This document shows positions 23,301-32,880 of a stretch of 64,000 nt of DNA, piece after piece. Made by a program: the position numbers and the translations under genes. The stretch is from Gonocerus acuteangulatus. Its lineage: Eukaryota > Arthropoda > Insecta > Hemiptera > Coreidae. Position 1 is the stretch's first letter; the number at the start of each line of letters is the position of its first letter. The DNA lies in assembly GCA_946811695.1 (NCBI GenBank), contig OX328132.1, forward strand, positions 56,118,044 to 56,182,043. The letters run 5' to 3'. The notes beneath the pieces were generated by a model. It was given only the letters and a program-made list of their open reading frames with translations, was not told the DNA's origin and did not search any database.

Positions 23301-25508
23301 CGAACAACCTTTGAAAAGCCAAAAAAGAAAGTCAATAATTCATAACTACAAATGCAATAAAAAACCATGGCTAATATTAAGATAAAATTAATCTATAATA
23401 TAAATATCCATAGCTGTGAAATGGGTGTTCTTCAAATTGACTTCTCCACTTATTATAGCTAAACAACAAATTAATATTAAAATAATTGATCACATAGTTG
23501 CAAATTAAGTTAGGAAATTACACACATTTATGTGTACCAGAAAATATCCCTCAATCCTGCTAGAGCACACTGTACACTCCCAAGGCTAAAGAGGGCTCGC
23601 AATCAAGAGATACAGCTGTGGCGAGAATACTCGGGCGTCACCTCTGAGGAACATCTTTCTCCGGCGAGTATTCTCGGGCGTCGCATCGAAAGGGTTAATT
23701 AGTTAGGAACCAGTAGAAACATGTAATTATTAATTAAAATCTATTATTAAAGCTTGCAATTTCCATATGACCAGTTAAAGCAAAAATGTCAGTTGGTCGT
23801 GCAGAGTGTGAAAACTTTATTACATAGGGAAAAACCTCCAATTCATCATATTATTTATTAGTATGACATTTCATAATGCCTAAAATGCGGCCAAAAGTCA
23901 ACAAAAAAAAATTCTATAAAAAAGGGGGATTTTTTCATCATTGAGTTGGAATTTTTGATCAATTTGTAATCACAGACCCTAATAATCACAAAACATAAGT
24001 TTAATTATTATTATTATTTTAATTTTTTTCGATGCTCCACATTGTCTATGAATAGCATCAATTGCTGTTAATAGTTGCTCATAGTGATATACCACGACAG
24101 TGATATAGAATCCAAATTAAAATATGGAAAAAACAAATAACTAAACAGAATAAATAAAATTAAAGATTAAAAAAAAAATTAAATAGAAAACACAAATATA
24201 AATTAAAAATAAACATTGAATAAACTAAGTAATATTTATTGGATTTTGAAATAAAAAAGTTGCTGATGTTCTCATATTTTGTCATATATGTTAATATTCT
24301 TCAAGTGTGTAATAATATTGTCGACGTGGTGGCTGCTGTCAGTTTAAGATCAATGGCTAAACTTTTATTTCATTTTTACAAAGTGTTTTCGTATAACACA
24401 ACGCCATATTGCATTCCACCATTTTTGATTTTTTTCATTTTCGATAAATTTGTAATCACAGACCCTAATAACAACAAAACAATAAGTTTTAGACCAATTG
24501 CTAAATTTTTTTCATTTTTTTCACGTTTTTTCATATAAAAATACGCCATATTAGATCCGCCATTTTGATTTTTTTTTTATTCTGTAACGAATTCGTAATC
24601 AGCGAATTTTGGGGGCCCAAAAACCCCTGAATACGTAATTGTAGATCGTTCCCTTAACTATGCAGCCATCTCGAAACCCAAGTACGACTGGCAAGTCTGG
24701 GGTCAGGTGAACTTGTAAATCTACAAGTATTTACTCGGCACAGAAGTATTTACTTTCGCTTATTCACACCAATTTGGGCGTTTACTTAGTATATACTTGC
24801 CGTACAAGTATTTACTTGCAAGTAATAGTAAATACTTTTTTTATTCACTTCAATTTTAGCGTTTACTTGTTATTTGAGACTCCGCGAATATTTACTCATC
24901 CTACTTGTTTTTATTCACCCGGCCCAATCAACTTGAATAAAAAAACAGATTAGGTGATAAAAATGTTTCAATATGTTCAAAAAATAAGTTCAACCAATTA
25001 TAATGTATAATTAATAATTTTTTTAATTAATTTTTTATTGATAAATTAATATTATCATTAGTTCGATTTTTTTTTCTTTTTTTTTTTTTTTTTGACGGCG
25101 CATCTACATCTAAGTCATTAGCACCGACATCCAGGGTGCAGCGAGGAATTTTCCCAGCGAGCCCTGAGATGAGGAAATTCCTGCCGGAGTTGGGAATCGA
25201 ACCCACCATCTCCCGCTTATGAACCCAAGGCTCTAGCCTCTAGACCACGGGAGACCCCGGTTTTAGATTATTCTTAACCAAAGCAGCATTGATGAAAACT
25301 GTACACTCAATTGCAAGAGAGAATAATAATACTAAATTACCTGCACTTCATCATCTTTCCGTACGGGCATTGTGCGAACATTATATTTTTGCCGAAGTTC
25401 TTTAGACAATGGTGCTGACATTAATTTTCTTCTTATGTGAGATGGAGCAGTGAAATGTCGTTTACGGTTCTTCCTTCGAGAGGATGTGACTAACTTGTTC
25501 ATTTTCAT
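14816..25508 (-). CDS. RpL26: Ribosomal protein L26 (uL24), complete CDS in three exons
   Basis: Joined exons 25508-25341, 23308-23168 and 14953-14816 encode 148 residues, close to the 145 of vertebrate RPL26, a component of the large cytosolic ribosomal subunit. Exon 1 gives the N-terminus with [32 protein letters not shown] and RKDDEVQ. Exon 2 begins [13 protein letters not shown], the KOW-type core of the family, and includes [20 protein letters not shown] and GIHPSK. Exon 3 starts [13 protein letters not shown] and ends GKDKGKYTE plus a short acidic tail. All junctions follow GT-AG and all three coding exons meet in phase 0. The ATG at 25508 is preceded by CCAG|CCTTCACATCATC, a splice acceptor, so a 5' non-coding exon lies further upstream (above 25521). 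The tail resembles arthropod L26 more than vertebrate L26. Intron 2 (8.2 kb) and intron 1 (2.0 kb) are filled with mobile elements. The first canonical AATAAA on this strand after the stop is at 14461-14456, giving a 3' UTR of roughly 360 nt if used. Recognition is from memory of the family, with no search run. Confidence 0.96.
15505..17206. mobile_element. Repeat family C, copy 2, in RpL26 intron 2
   Basis: Starts TCCCCAAAAAAACATAA like copy 1. The fold-back part is collapsed to about 330 bp, the decayed coding stretch is at 15990-16310, only two ~120-bp units remain (16450-16690), and the 3' region ends near 17206 just short of the hairpin's second half. It diverges from copy 1 by indels and many substitutions. 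Confidence 0.7.
17690..17762. repeat. (TG)n/(TA)n microsatellite
   Basis: Short TG run followed by about 35 TA units, directly abutting the CAGGGTG end of the next element. Confidence 0.9.
17763..19129. mobile_element. Mariner-type (IS630/Tc1) element with CAGGGTG ends, internally decayed (family D)
   Basis: Begins CAGGGTGTCCCAGTATATG and ends AGACCTGAATCACCCTG, both next to TA. The 490-bp right part is the family D terminal block also found at 38680-39200, 40160-40500 plus 43174-43296, and 4326-4560. No transposase frame is left in this copy, but another copy carries transposase remnants. It lies in RpL26 intron 2 and keeps the uninterrupted site corresponding to the insertion at 40507. Confidence 0.65.
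19148..19700. repeat. Element E fragment and CACCCTGTATA end
   Basis: 19148-19375 matches the arm of palindromic element E (GTTTACTCCCAACTAGTCTT, AATTCGGAAAATCGTCACAT). The rest to GGGACACCCTGTATATTA at about 19698 is a different, unassigned terminal region. Confidence 0.5.
19701..20640. other. Intron sequence with (TA)n and an unassigned CAGGGTG end
   Basis: No gene seen. (CA)n/(TA)n tract at about 20240-20302, followed by CACAGGGTGTTTCAGGGTTA, an element end of the mariner CAGGGTG type whose other end I did not find. Confidence 0.4.
21038..21911. mobile_element. piggyBac-type element between TTAA duplications
   Basis: TTAA at 21034-21037 and 21912-21915. Ends CCCTTTTGTTGCT and, from the other side, CCCTTTCATTGCT. 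At 21595-21678 the plus strand reads an ATG frame with [20 protein letters not shown] and a stop, similar in style to the acidic N-terminus of piggyBac transposases. Other coding sequence is not recognisable, so this is a non-autonomous derivative. Confidence 0.7.
21932..22826 (+). pseudogene. 5'-truncated LINE: ORF2 C-terminus and 3' UTR
   Basis: Frame from 21940 to 22587 with one in-frame stop (22189-22191). It ends with [20 protein letters not shown] followed by ACP, the same CxxC...H...C motif as in the intact LINE at 57.7 kb, of which it is a distant relative. 3' UTR ends in AATAAATAAAAATA. Flanks ACAAAGTTA (21923-21931) and TCAAAGTTA (22827-22835) look like the target duplication with one change. 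Confidence 0.75.
23168..23308 (-). CDS. RpL26: RpL26 second coding exon (47 codons)
   Basis: Acceptor TTTTCAAAG precedes 23308 and donor GTCTGT follows 23168. The 141 bp code for residues 57-103, [13 protein letters not shown] through GIHPSK, the most conserved part of the protein (KOW motif and the [19 protein letters not shown] stretch). The frame is intact and agrees with both neighbours. Confidence 0.97.
23570..23702. repeat. Fragment with inverted GAGAATACTCGGGCGTC words, piggyBac-like end
   Basis: GGCGAGAATACTCGGGCGTC near 23618 and GGCGAGTATTCTCGGGCGTC near 23663, then GAAAGGGTTAA, resembling the GGG-TTAA end of the element at 21911. The other end is not found. Confidence 0.4.
23925..24620. 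repeat. Degenerate dispersed repeat in RpL26 intron 1
   Basis: GTAATCACAGACCCTAATAA occurs at about 23967 and 24451 and a relative near 24590, each after a CCATTTTTGATTTTTT-like stretch. Three uneven, diverged units. Confidence 0.45.
24690..24925. repeat. Degenerate short repeat of AAGTATTTACTT words
   Basis: At least eight near copies of AAGTATTTACTT or GTTTACTTGT in 230 bp, partly self-complementary (CAAGTATTTACTTG). No coding seen. Confidence 0.5.
25065..25260 (-). mobile_element. tRNA-derived SINE, family 2, in RpL26 intron 1
   Basis: Minus strand: GGTCTCCCGTGGTCTAGAGG, GGTTCGATTCCC, body with CTCGCTGGGAAAATTCC and GCGCCGTC, then poly(A) broken by a G. Target duplication not clear. Confidence 0.8.
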
Positions 25509-25521
25509 GATGATGTGAAGG
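25341..25521 (-). CDS. RpL26: RpL26 first coding exon (56 codons plus 13 nt of 5' UTR)
   Basis: Coding part is 25508-25341; the acceptor AG is at 25523-25522 and the donor GTAATT follows the exon below 25341. It codes for residues 1-56, ending in DDEVQ, where the vertebrate protein continues directly with [10 protein letters not shown]. The start [13 protein letters not shown] parallels MKFNPFVTS in human L26, which supports the ATG at 25508 rather than the second ATG two codons on. Confidence 0.95.
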
Positions 25522-25559
25522 CTGGAAAGAAATATTTGTTTAACATAAAGATAAGATTC

Positions 25560-25955
25560 AGTACAGGCAACGAATGCTTAAAAACAGCTATAGATGGGAA
25601 TTTTGGGAACACAATTTTTGACTTCGTAACTTTGTTTGGGCTGGATAGGAGGTCAACATATCAGAAGTCCTCGCCCGTAGCCTTTGTGCCGGGGGGGGGG
25701 GGGATTTAGAAGGTTCCGTTTTTCGGGTTTTCACTTATATCTCGGAAACCCTGCGTACTAGTGATATGACTATTCTATAACAAATGAAAGTTGATTAAAA
25801 ATCCTACAAGTTCTATTCAATAAAGTTTTTTGAGATATCTTTCGTTTTTGAAATATCCGCTTTTGAAAACCTGTCATTTTGGGGGAAAACACTTTGGCCG
25901 CATATTTTTCCCCCGTTTTGACTGGATAAATTTTGGGAGGTGATAAAGGAACCTT
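25560..25955. repeat. Dispersed repeat F, left copy, with G-run
   Basis: Blocks GGAGGTCAACATATCAGAAG and GTTTTTTGAGATATCTTTCG also occur inverted at 30270-30765. A run of 14 G at 25691-25704 corresponds to a C-run in the other copy. Confidence 0.6.
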
Positions 25956-27936
25956 AGGGGAACAAAAAATGTTATGTGACGATTTTCCGAATTCTCACAC
26001 ATAAGGGAGAAAACGACATTTTATTGTTTTTTCGAGACAAACGTGGTTTTTAGAAGAATAATCGTTGTAGCTCCGCCCCAGGGGGTTGTACTAGAAAGAA
26101 AGTGAGACCAATGGAAAGCTGAGTTAATTTACTATAAAACTAGTTGGGAGCAAACATAAAGATGAATGAATTTAAGTATGTCCATCTTACCAAAAGAAAG
26201 CTATTCTAAATTTCCTGCCTTTTTCTTGGTTTTTCTTACCAGCGTTACTCCTCAATGGGCAGGATCTGAGATTTCCGGGTTTCAGAAAAACTTCTTCATT
26301 TAACCAGCTTTCCATTCATGTATCACAACCCTGTGTTATTGAAGCAAGTGAACGATTTAGGAACAAAAGTTTGTAAAAAAATATGGATCTGTGAAAAGAA
26401 AATTAATTTTTTCCTCAGTTTTTCAAAAAGCTCAAAAGACATAGTTATTTTTAAAAATATTTACTTAAATATTAAGTAAATATTTATTTAAACCAATAAA
26501 AAAAATTACTTTAACAAAAATAAAAAAAGTTCTATAACAGTAAATAAATAAAATACACATTTATTTTGAATTTATTAATTACAGTAACTAATACTGGGTA
26601 TAGGAGGTGGCCATAAATGAACCCCGACCACAAATTAATCTGAAAAATAATTATTTTTACATAGTTAACACATTTTTACAGGACTATCTATATCTTATTT
26701 ACTATTAGGGATGGGATATTTAATTACCACAACAATCACACATGGGTTCACAAGAATCCCAGGGCGGCATCAGCATCAATTCAAGGTTAAGCATTGTTTT
26801 TTTTAATTATAAATACCTGTGAAAATGTGTTCAAATGTGTTAACTATGTAAAAATAATTATTTTTCAGGTTAATTTGTGGTTGGGGTTCATTTATGGCCA
26901 CCTCCTAGACCCAGTATTAGTTACTGTAATTAATAAATTCAAAATAAATGTGTATTTTATTTATTTACTGTTATAGAACTTTTTTTATTTTTGTTTAAGT
27001 AATTTTTTTTATTGTTTTAAATAAATATTTACTTAATATTTAAGTAAATTTTTTTAAAAATAACTATGTCTTTTGAGGTTTTTGGAAAAACTGAGGAAAA
27101 AAAATTAATTTTCTTTTCACAGATCCATATTTTTTTATAAACTTTTGTTCCTAAATCGTTCACTTGCTTCAATAACACAGGGTTGTGATACATGAATGGA
27201 AAGCTGGTTAAATGAGGAAGTTTTTCTGAAATACAGAAATCTCAGATCCTGCCCATTAAGGAGTAAGGCTGGTAAGAAATATCAAGAAAAAGGCAGGAAA
27301 TTTAGAATAGCTTTCTTTTGGTAAGATAGACATACTTAAATTCATTACTTTTTTGTGTTTGCTCCCAACTAGTTTTATAGTAAATTTACTCAGCTTTCCA
27401 TTGGTCTCACTTTCTTTCTAGTACAACCACCTGGGGCGGAGCTGCAAAGATTTTTCTTCTAAAAGCCACGTTTGTCTCGAAAAAACAATAAAACGTTTTC
27501 TCCCTTATGTGTGAGAATTCGGAAAGACGTCACATAACATTTTTTGTTCCTCTAAGGGTCTTCTTTCACCTTCCAAAATATGGCTAGACATTCACGGGGC
27601 ACCCTGTATATTTGCAAATTTGAACCATCATTATTTTCGTTCTCTAGGGGTTCTGAATTGTAAAATGTTCTAGTCGACACTTCCGGATTGCGCATGAGGT
27701 CAAACTTATAAGCGTGTTTCCTCCCTATGGATGGAGGGAGGAACCATGCTAAGAAGGATGATGGAAAACATGTTTTTTTTTTGTTTGTTTTTTTATACAA
27801 CTCAGACAGAAAAGACAGTAAGTAATGGGCTAGGAACAACTCACACTTACAAGGTTAGTAGATATGGCCCACCCCTTCCCCTTTATCACCTCCCAAAATA
27901 TGACTAGACATTTACGGGACACCCTGTATATTATGC
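25955..27936. mobile_element. Palindromic element E, copy 2, arms of about 700 bp
   Basis: 25955-26690 is inversely repeated at 26830-27560 around a ~135-bp spacer. Shared words include TCCGAATTCTCACACATAAG, GCTGAGTTAATTTACTATAA-type and TGGATCTGTGAAAAGAAAAT-type blocks. After the right arm come CACGGGGCACCCTGTATATT, a family A end (27614-27757) and the terminal CCCAAAATATGACTAGACAT to CACCCTGTATA. No coding seen. Confidence 0.75.
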
Positions 27937-27939
27937 TTA

Positions 27940-29142
27940 TAATACAGATTTAATTGTGATCAAATCCGCTAAAACAAAAAAATTAGTAATAATGAACAAA
28001 ACTGCATATATTAATAATATGAACAGTGTATCGGATGATAAAACAACATATAAAAAGGTGAGAGTCAATCCGGGTATAGAGTTAGCCGTTAAAATTAATA
28101 AATAAGTTGAGAATTTGCATAAAAATGGCTATATCGATATATACACAAAAAATAGATTAGTAGCTAACAATTATACAGAACCAAGGATCCATGGTTTGGT
28201 AAAACTGCATAAACCTGGAAATTATTTAAGACCCATAATTAATAATAATAATAGACCTAATGATAACTTAGCTAAGTGCATGCAGTCATCTTTAAAATGT
28301 TTAAATACATTATATGATTATGATATTAAAAACTCCAATGAGTTAAAAAATAAATTAAACAAGTTTAAAATTGATAAGGATAAAGAAAATGAATTAATCA
28401 GCTTCGATGCAGTCCTTATTTACCAATATATCAGTTGATGAATGTATTAAGATCATAGAAGGGAATTGGGAATTAATAAAAAATCATACCCCGATTAAAA
28501 ATAAAAAGCTATATTCTAAAGGTATCAAATTATGTACGTCATTTGGTTATTTTAAATTTAACGGAGATTATTATAGACAAGTTTATGGTTTGCCAATGGG
28601 TGGTAGATTATCGGTTGTGTTAAGTAACGCCCTATTAAATAAGTTAATTTATGAACAACTCAGCAAAACTAGTGTTAAACCAGTGTTAATAACTAAATAC
28701 ATAGATGACTTATTATTAATAACTATAAAAGAAACATACCCTGAGCTATTAGAGCTGTTTAATTCTTTTCATAAAAGAATAAGATTTACCCATGAATGTA
28801 CAAAGAATAATAAACTGAGATATCTTGACATGGATATTAAATTTGAAAATAATAAAATAACAACAAAACGGACAAAAAAAGATATATGTAGCATAAATAT
28901 ACCCGCATTTTAAATTTTAATTCAAATCATCCTAAAACTCAAATAATTAATACAGCTAAAAATCTGATTAACACAGCTATAAATATAACGGATAATATAC
29001 ACTTGAAAGAAATTAAAGGAAAAATTTATAAAATATTAGTGGATAATTTTTATCCAATAAAGTTAATAAATAAATTAAGGTTTAATAAAAAAAAAATAAA
29101 ATTAAAATTAGTAGGCGCTAATGGCCAAGATGTAGATGCGCC

Positions 29143-29218
<76 letters not shown>

Positions 29219-30140
29219 AGTAATAATACAGAGATTAGTCCAACTATAATGCAGGAATCACAAGAGAAACTAATAACAAAAACATGCAAAATTAAGGTAA
29301 GATCGAAGGGTAATAAGCCAAATTGAATAACTGATTATTTTAAACAATTAAATAAAACTAATGAAGAGAATGAAGAAATTACTAGTAGAGAACAGAATAC
29401 TGTAATTGGAAATAATATAGCTCATAAATTAAAATATATTCCTAGATGAACTGAAAAAATAAAGACAGGTTTAAAGAAGTATGACCATACTAATTTAACG
29501 ATTGGTTTTTATAATGATAATAAAATAACAAAAGCATTAAGTAATATGAAAGATAAGATAGATAGTATAAATAAACAAAATGTAATTTATCAAATTAATT
29601 GTAAGCAATGCATTGACAAAAGATATATAGGTGAAACTTCCCAAAATTTAAAAAATAGGCTAAAACAACACATTTCTAATTGTAATAACATTAAAAATAT
29701 CAATACTACAGCATTGGCAAATCATGCCTTCATCAAACAGCATAGTTTTGATTATGATAATGTAAAAATTTTAAAAACAGTAAATGATAATAAAACTAGA
29801 AAATTAACTAAATCCATTTCAGTCCTCTAATATGGCTGTGAGATAATGAATGTTTTAATTTGTCTTAATTTGTAATTTGACTTGGTCCCTTTTAGGAATC
29901 ATTTTTATTGATTTTATGACGTTTAAATGTAACATTATTTATTGACAGGACATGGTGAGTTTAAAATTAAGGAAATAACATTGATTAATTGTTTGAAGAT
30001 GATATAATATCTTGGTTAATGGTAATTTATAAAGCGTGTTTTCTGCAGGATTTAGTAATTAACATACTATTTTAGATCTCCTGAAGATGAACGAATAGTC
30101 CGGAACAATGTGATGATAAAATAAAAGTATTTTTTTGAGC
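27940..30140 (+). pseudogene. Penelope-like retroelement with RT and GIY-YIG endonuclease, broken
   Basis: Reading on the plus strand from about 27950 gives N-terminal PLE-type sequence (VIKSAKTKKLVIMNK), then a stop at 28103-28105. 28115-28438 carries IHGLVKLHKPGNYLRPI; a frameshift near 28410 leads to 28407-28913 with VYGLPMGGRLSVVLSNALL and the catalytic KYIDDLLLI, the RT palm. Another break is near 28905. After a SINE-tail insertion (29114-29216), 29546-29830 gives VIYQINCKQC and RYIGETSQNLKNRLKQH, the GIY-YIG endonuclease joined to RT only in PLEs. At least two stops and two frameshifts make this copy dead. Its 3' region (30070-30130) has a CTGAAGATG / GGAACAATGT pattern, perhaps a decayed hammerhead. 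The left end abuts the terminus of the palindromic element ending at 27936. Confidence 0.9.
29114..29216 (+). mobile_element. 5'-truncated SINE family 2 tail with ~73-bp poly(A)
   Basis: Only the last ~30 bp (GGCGCTAATGGCCAAGATGT then AGATGCGCCGT) and about 73 A. Direct repeats AAAATTAGTA at 29104-29113 and 29213-29222 flank it. It sits inside the broken Penelope element and so is younger. Confidence 0.85.
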
Positions 30141-30269
30141 TTTGAAGGGTTATTCCTCACCTTGGTTGGTATTATCAATTAATACCCTTCACCTATTCAT
30201 CAAAAAAACACTTTTTTCTATTCTCGACCGGATATCTCTTCAACGATGAAACCAAAAAAATAAATGGGA

Positions 30270-30765
30270 CCTTCTAAACCCCCCCCCCCGCACAAAGGCT
30301 ACGAGTGAGGACTTGTGATATGTTGACCTCCTAACTAGCCGAAACAAAGTTATGAGGTTAAAAATTGTGTTCCAAACATTTCCATCTATAAATCTTAGTT
30401 GCCTGGACTATTAGTCACTAAATTTCAGATTTCTCGATGAACACTGAAATTATTTTTACATTTGTAGGAAAATAGATAAAATAGCAAGGTAATATATCTT
30501 ATAACCGTTATTTTTTTTTTTTTGGTACATCCTTGAAGAGTTATCTGGTCAAAACGGGGAAAAAATATGAGGCCAAAGTGTTTTTCCCCAAAATGAAAGG
30601 TTTTCGAAAGCGGATATTTCAAAAACGAAAGATATCTCAAAAAACTTTATTGAATAGAACTTGTAGGATTTTTAATCAACTTTCATTTGTTATAGAATAG
30701 CCATTTCGCTAGTACGCAGGGTTTCCGAGATATAAGTGAAAACCCGGAAAAACGGAACCTTCTAA
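30270..30765. repeat. Dispersed repeat F, right copy
   Basis: Starts CCTTCTAAACCCCCC and ends CGGAACCTTCTAA; inner blocks mirror 25560-25900. A ~130-bp unmatched stretch with a T-run separates its two halves. Confidence 0.6.
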
Positions 30766-31001
30766 ATGGAAGCTGAAAACCTGAAGTCTGCAATATTTGT
30801 TCATTCGAATCTAACAAAAAAAATTAAATTCATTGAAATAAGATCACTGACCATTGGGATTGCAATGGTAGATAGTCAGGGTTCAGTCCTAATAAAAAAA
30901 AATGTAAAGAACTAAGTTCAATTATTATAAACAGGTATTTACAAAACATCCAAATAACAAATGTCAAAGACCTCTATTGAGTACTTTCTCAATTAAAAAA
31001 A

Positions 31002-31936
31002 AAGTCCGACTTGCAGGAACTGCATCATCTTAGCGTGATTCCGTTCTGATCCGTAATCTAATTTGGAAAGATTAAAATAGAAACAATTTTGGTTCCACTT
31101 TTCTTGAAAGGTCTTGATTTATGATTTTACCTGGATGCGTCGGCCAACCCCAGAAAGGCCCCTGCTAGTTACAAGGTCTTCGAATCTTGGAAATCTATAT
31201 ATCTAACAATAAATTGTTTTTCTTAGTTTACTTAACCTGTTCTATTGTCAAAAAAAACGTCCAACTATAAGCAATTAAAAAATAACAAGGAATAAAAACA
31301 GACAAAAAGAACCGCTTGAATAAACGAAATCAATTACTTTAAAGGTTTAAGCACTTATTTCTCCGATTGACATCGCCTAATCAAAACTTTCTTCAGAACC
31401 TTTTTTGTAGAGCATTTAGTAAACTTTCGAATGGTAGCCTTCCGCTTCCCAAGATTGTCATCCGTGTTCGGGATATTAACGAACGTATACAAAGTTACCA
31501 AAACTTTTCATGTCTGTTAAGAAAATATGTTATTCTAACCCTCCCTTAACTCCAAACGTAACCAAAATTTCAACATATTTGTTTTGATGAAATTTGAACA
31601 TGCAGAAAATGTTTCAACTGAAACCCATGATTCTACGTAACCAAACCAAAAACGTTATTCAACCAATATTTTTCCAATTTTCTCGAAAACGGTTGAAGCT
31701 ATCACCTTAAAAATGGTTTCATTCGTTGCTTATCCCAAGAAGCCTATAAAACGAGTACTTGCAAGCATATGAAGTAAGCGCAACAATTTTTTTCGCACGA
31801 ATTTCGCTCCAAAAACCATGTTCCGGTAGGTGGATTCTGCTGGTTAACGAACTTGACCTTTCAAATTAGACGAAAGATTTTTGTACCAAATTTCATCAAA
31901 ATCGGACCATTATTCGCTGACTTATGCCACGAACAG

Positions 31937-31989
<53 letters not shown>

Positions 31990-32136
31990 TATACATACAA
32001 ATTTGAACCACCATCATTTTCGGTCTCTAGGGGTTTTGAAACGCAAAATTTTCTAGTCGGCACTTCCGGATTGCGTCATGAGATCAACCTTATAAGCGGG
32101 GTTCCTCCCTATGGAGGGAGGGAGGAACCGTGCTAA
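31002..32136. repeat. Family A element, copy 4
   Basis: Start AAAGTCCGACTTGCAGGAAC, end GGAGGAACCGTGCTAA; TAAAAA-like repeats adjoin both ends. The (TA)n tract is at 31940-31984 in the family's usual place, after ATCGGACCATTATTCG and before CAAATTTGAACCACC. Confidence 0.7.
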
Positions 32137-32880
32137 AAATAAGTGCAGGTTGGTATTAAACCTCCTTCAACAAGTAGGAGTCGAATACGACACTTTCCGT
32201 TTCATTTCTTTTACGGTGATTATCTGAGCATAGGTTGAGGGTTTTAACCCTGAATTACCCTATCTATCTGTAGTCCTTTAGACAACAAACTGGAAAAGTA
32301 AGCAATTGACTTTTATTCTTCCTCGTAATCTTCATACATCTGTGGAAAACTGAGTATCAGTGCCGGATTCAACACCGCCTTGTGGTATACGTGACAACTT
32401 TTTCATCTTGTATGTAGACCTCCAGGAGATATTTCAGGACTCTTTACCATTATTTTACACGTTAATATAGTATGTTATTGTCTTTTGGTTATCGATGAAG
32501 AAATTCTACTAGAACTGGCCCAGTAAGAGGCTGAAGACACTGAAGAAGAATTTCAAAGTTACAAACGTGTAGTGAAACCGAAGCCTCTTGGAAGACTTGC
32601 TTACTCTTTACTTACACCTTACATGAATAAAAGGTTGGAAAATCACCATATTCCAAAAACACTACAAAATGAACATGTACACCTAGCGATCACACCTCCA
32701 CCACCAACTCCTTAAAGTTAAGAAATACATAATAAATGCTCCTTCTATGTATGGAAAAAGAAGAGGAAGGGAAACCAAACATGTCTTTAGTGCAATAAAA
32801 GTATTCGAGGTGATTATAAAAGAGAAATATGTCTGTCCTGCCACGCAAAAAATGAAAAAATATTGTATATTATTTTGTGG
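32137..32880 (+). pseudogene. Decayed piggyBac-type transposase, C-terminal part
   Basis: Plus-strand reading from about 32490 gives DEEILLELAQ, a stop, then KPLGRLAYSLLTPYMNKRLE, stops, then YVWKKKRKGNQTCLQCNKSI and REICLSCH. A Cys-rich CxxC...CxxCH tail preceded by a PLGRL...R..H segment fits piggyBac C-termini. Several stops. No catalytic core is recognisable, and TTAACCCTGAATTACCC near 32246 may be an old end. Confidence 0.5.

Noticed and set aside
23788..23845. Possible C/D-box snoRNA on the minus strand in RpL26 intron 1 (ATGATGA ... CTGA)
   Set aside because: Only about 55-60 nt, the terminal stem does not pair well, and no C'/D' boxes are seen. In AT-rich DNA such boxes arise by chance.
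28115..28913. LTR retrotransposon or telomerase-like RT
   Set aside because: The GIY-YIG domain downstream and the KLHK / YGLPMG / YIDD pattern identify a Penelope-like element.
30070..30130. Hammerhead ribozyme at the end of the 28-30 kb Penelope element
   Set aside because: CTGAAGATG and GGAACAATGT only faintly resemble the core and no stem I pairing is found; at best a relic.
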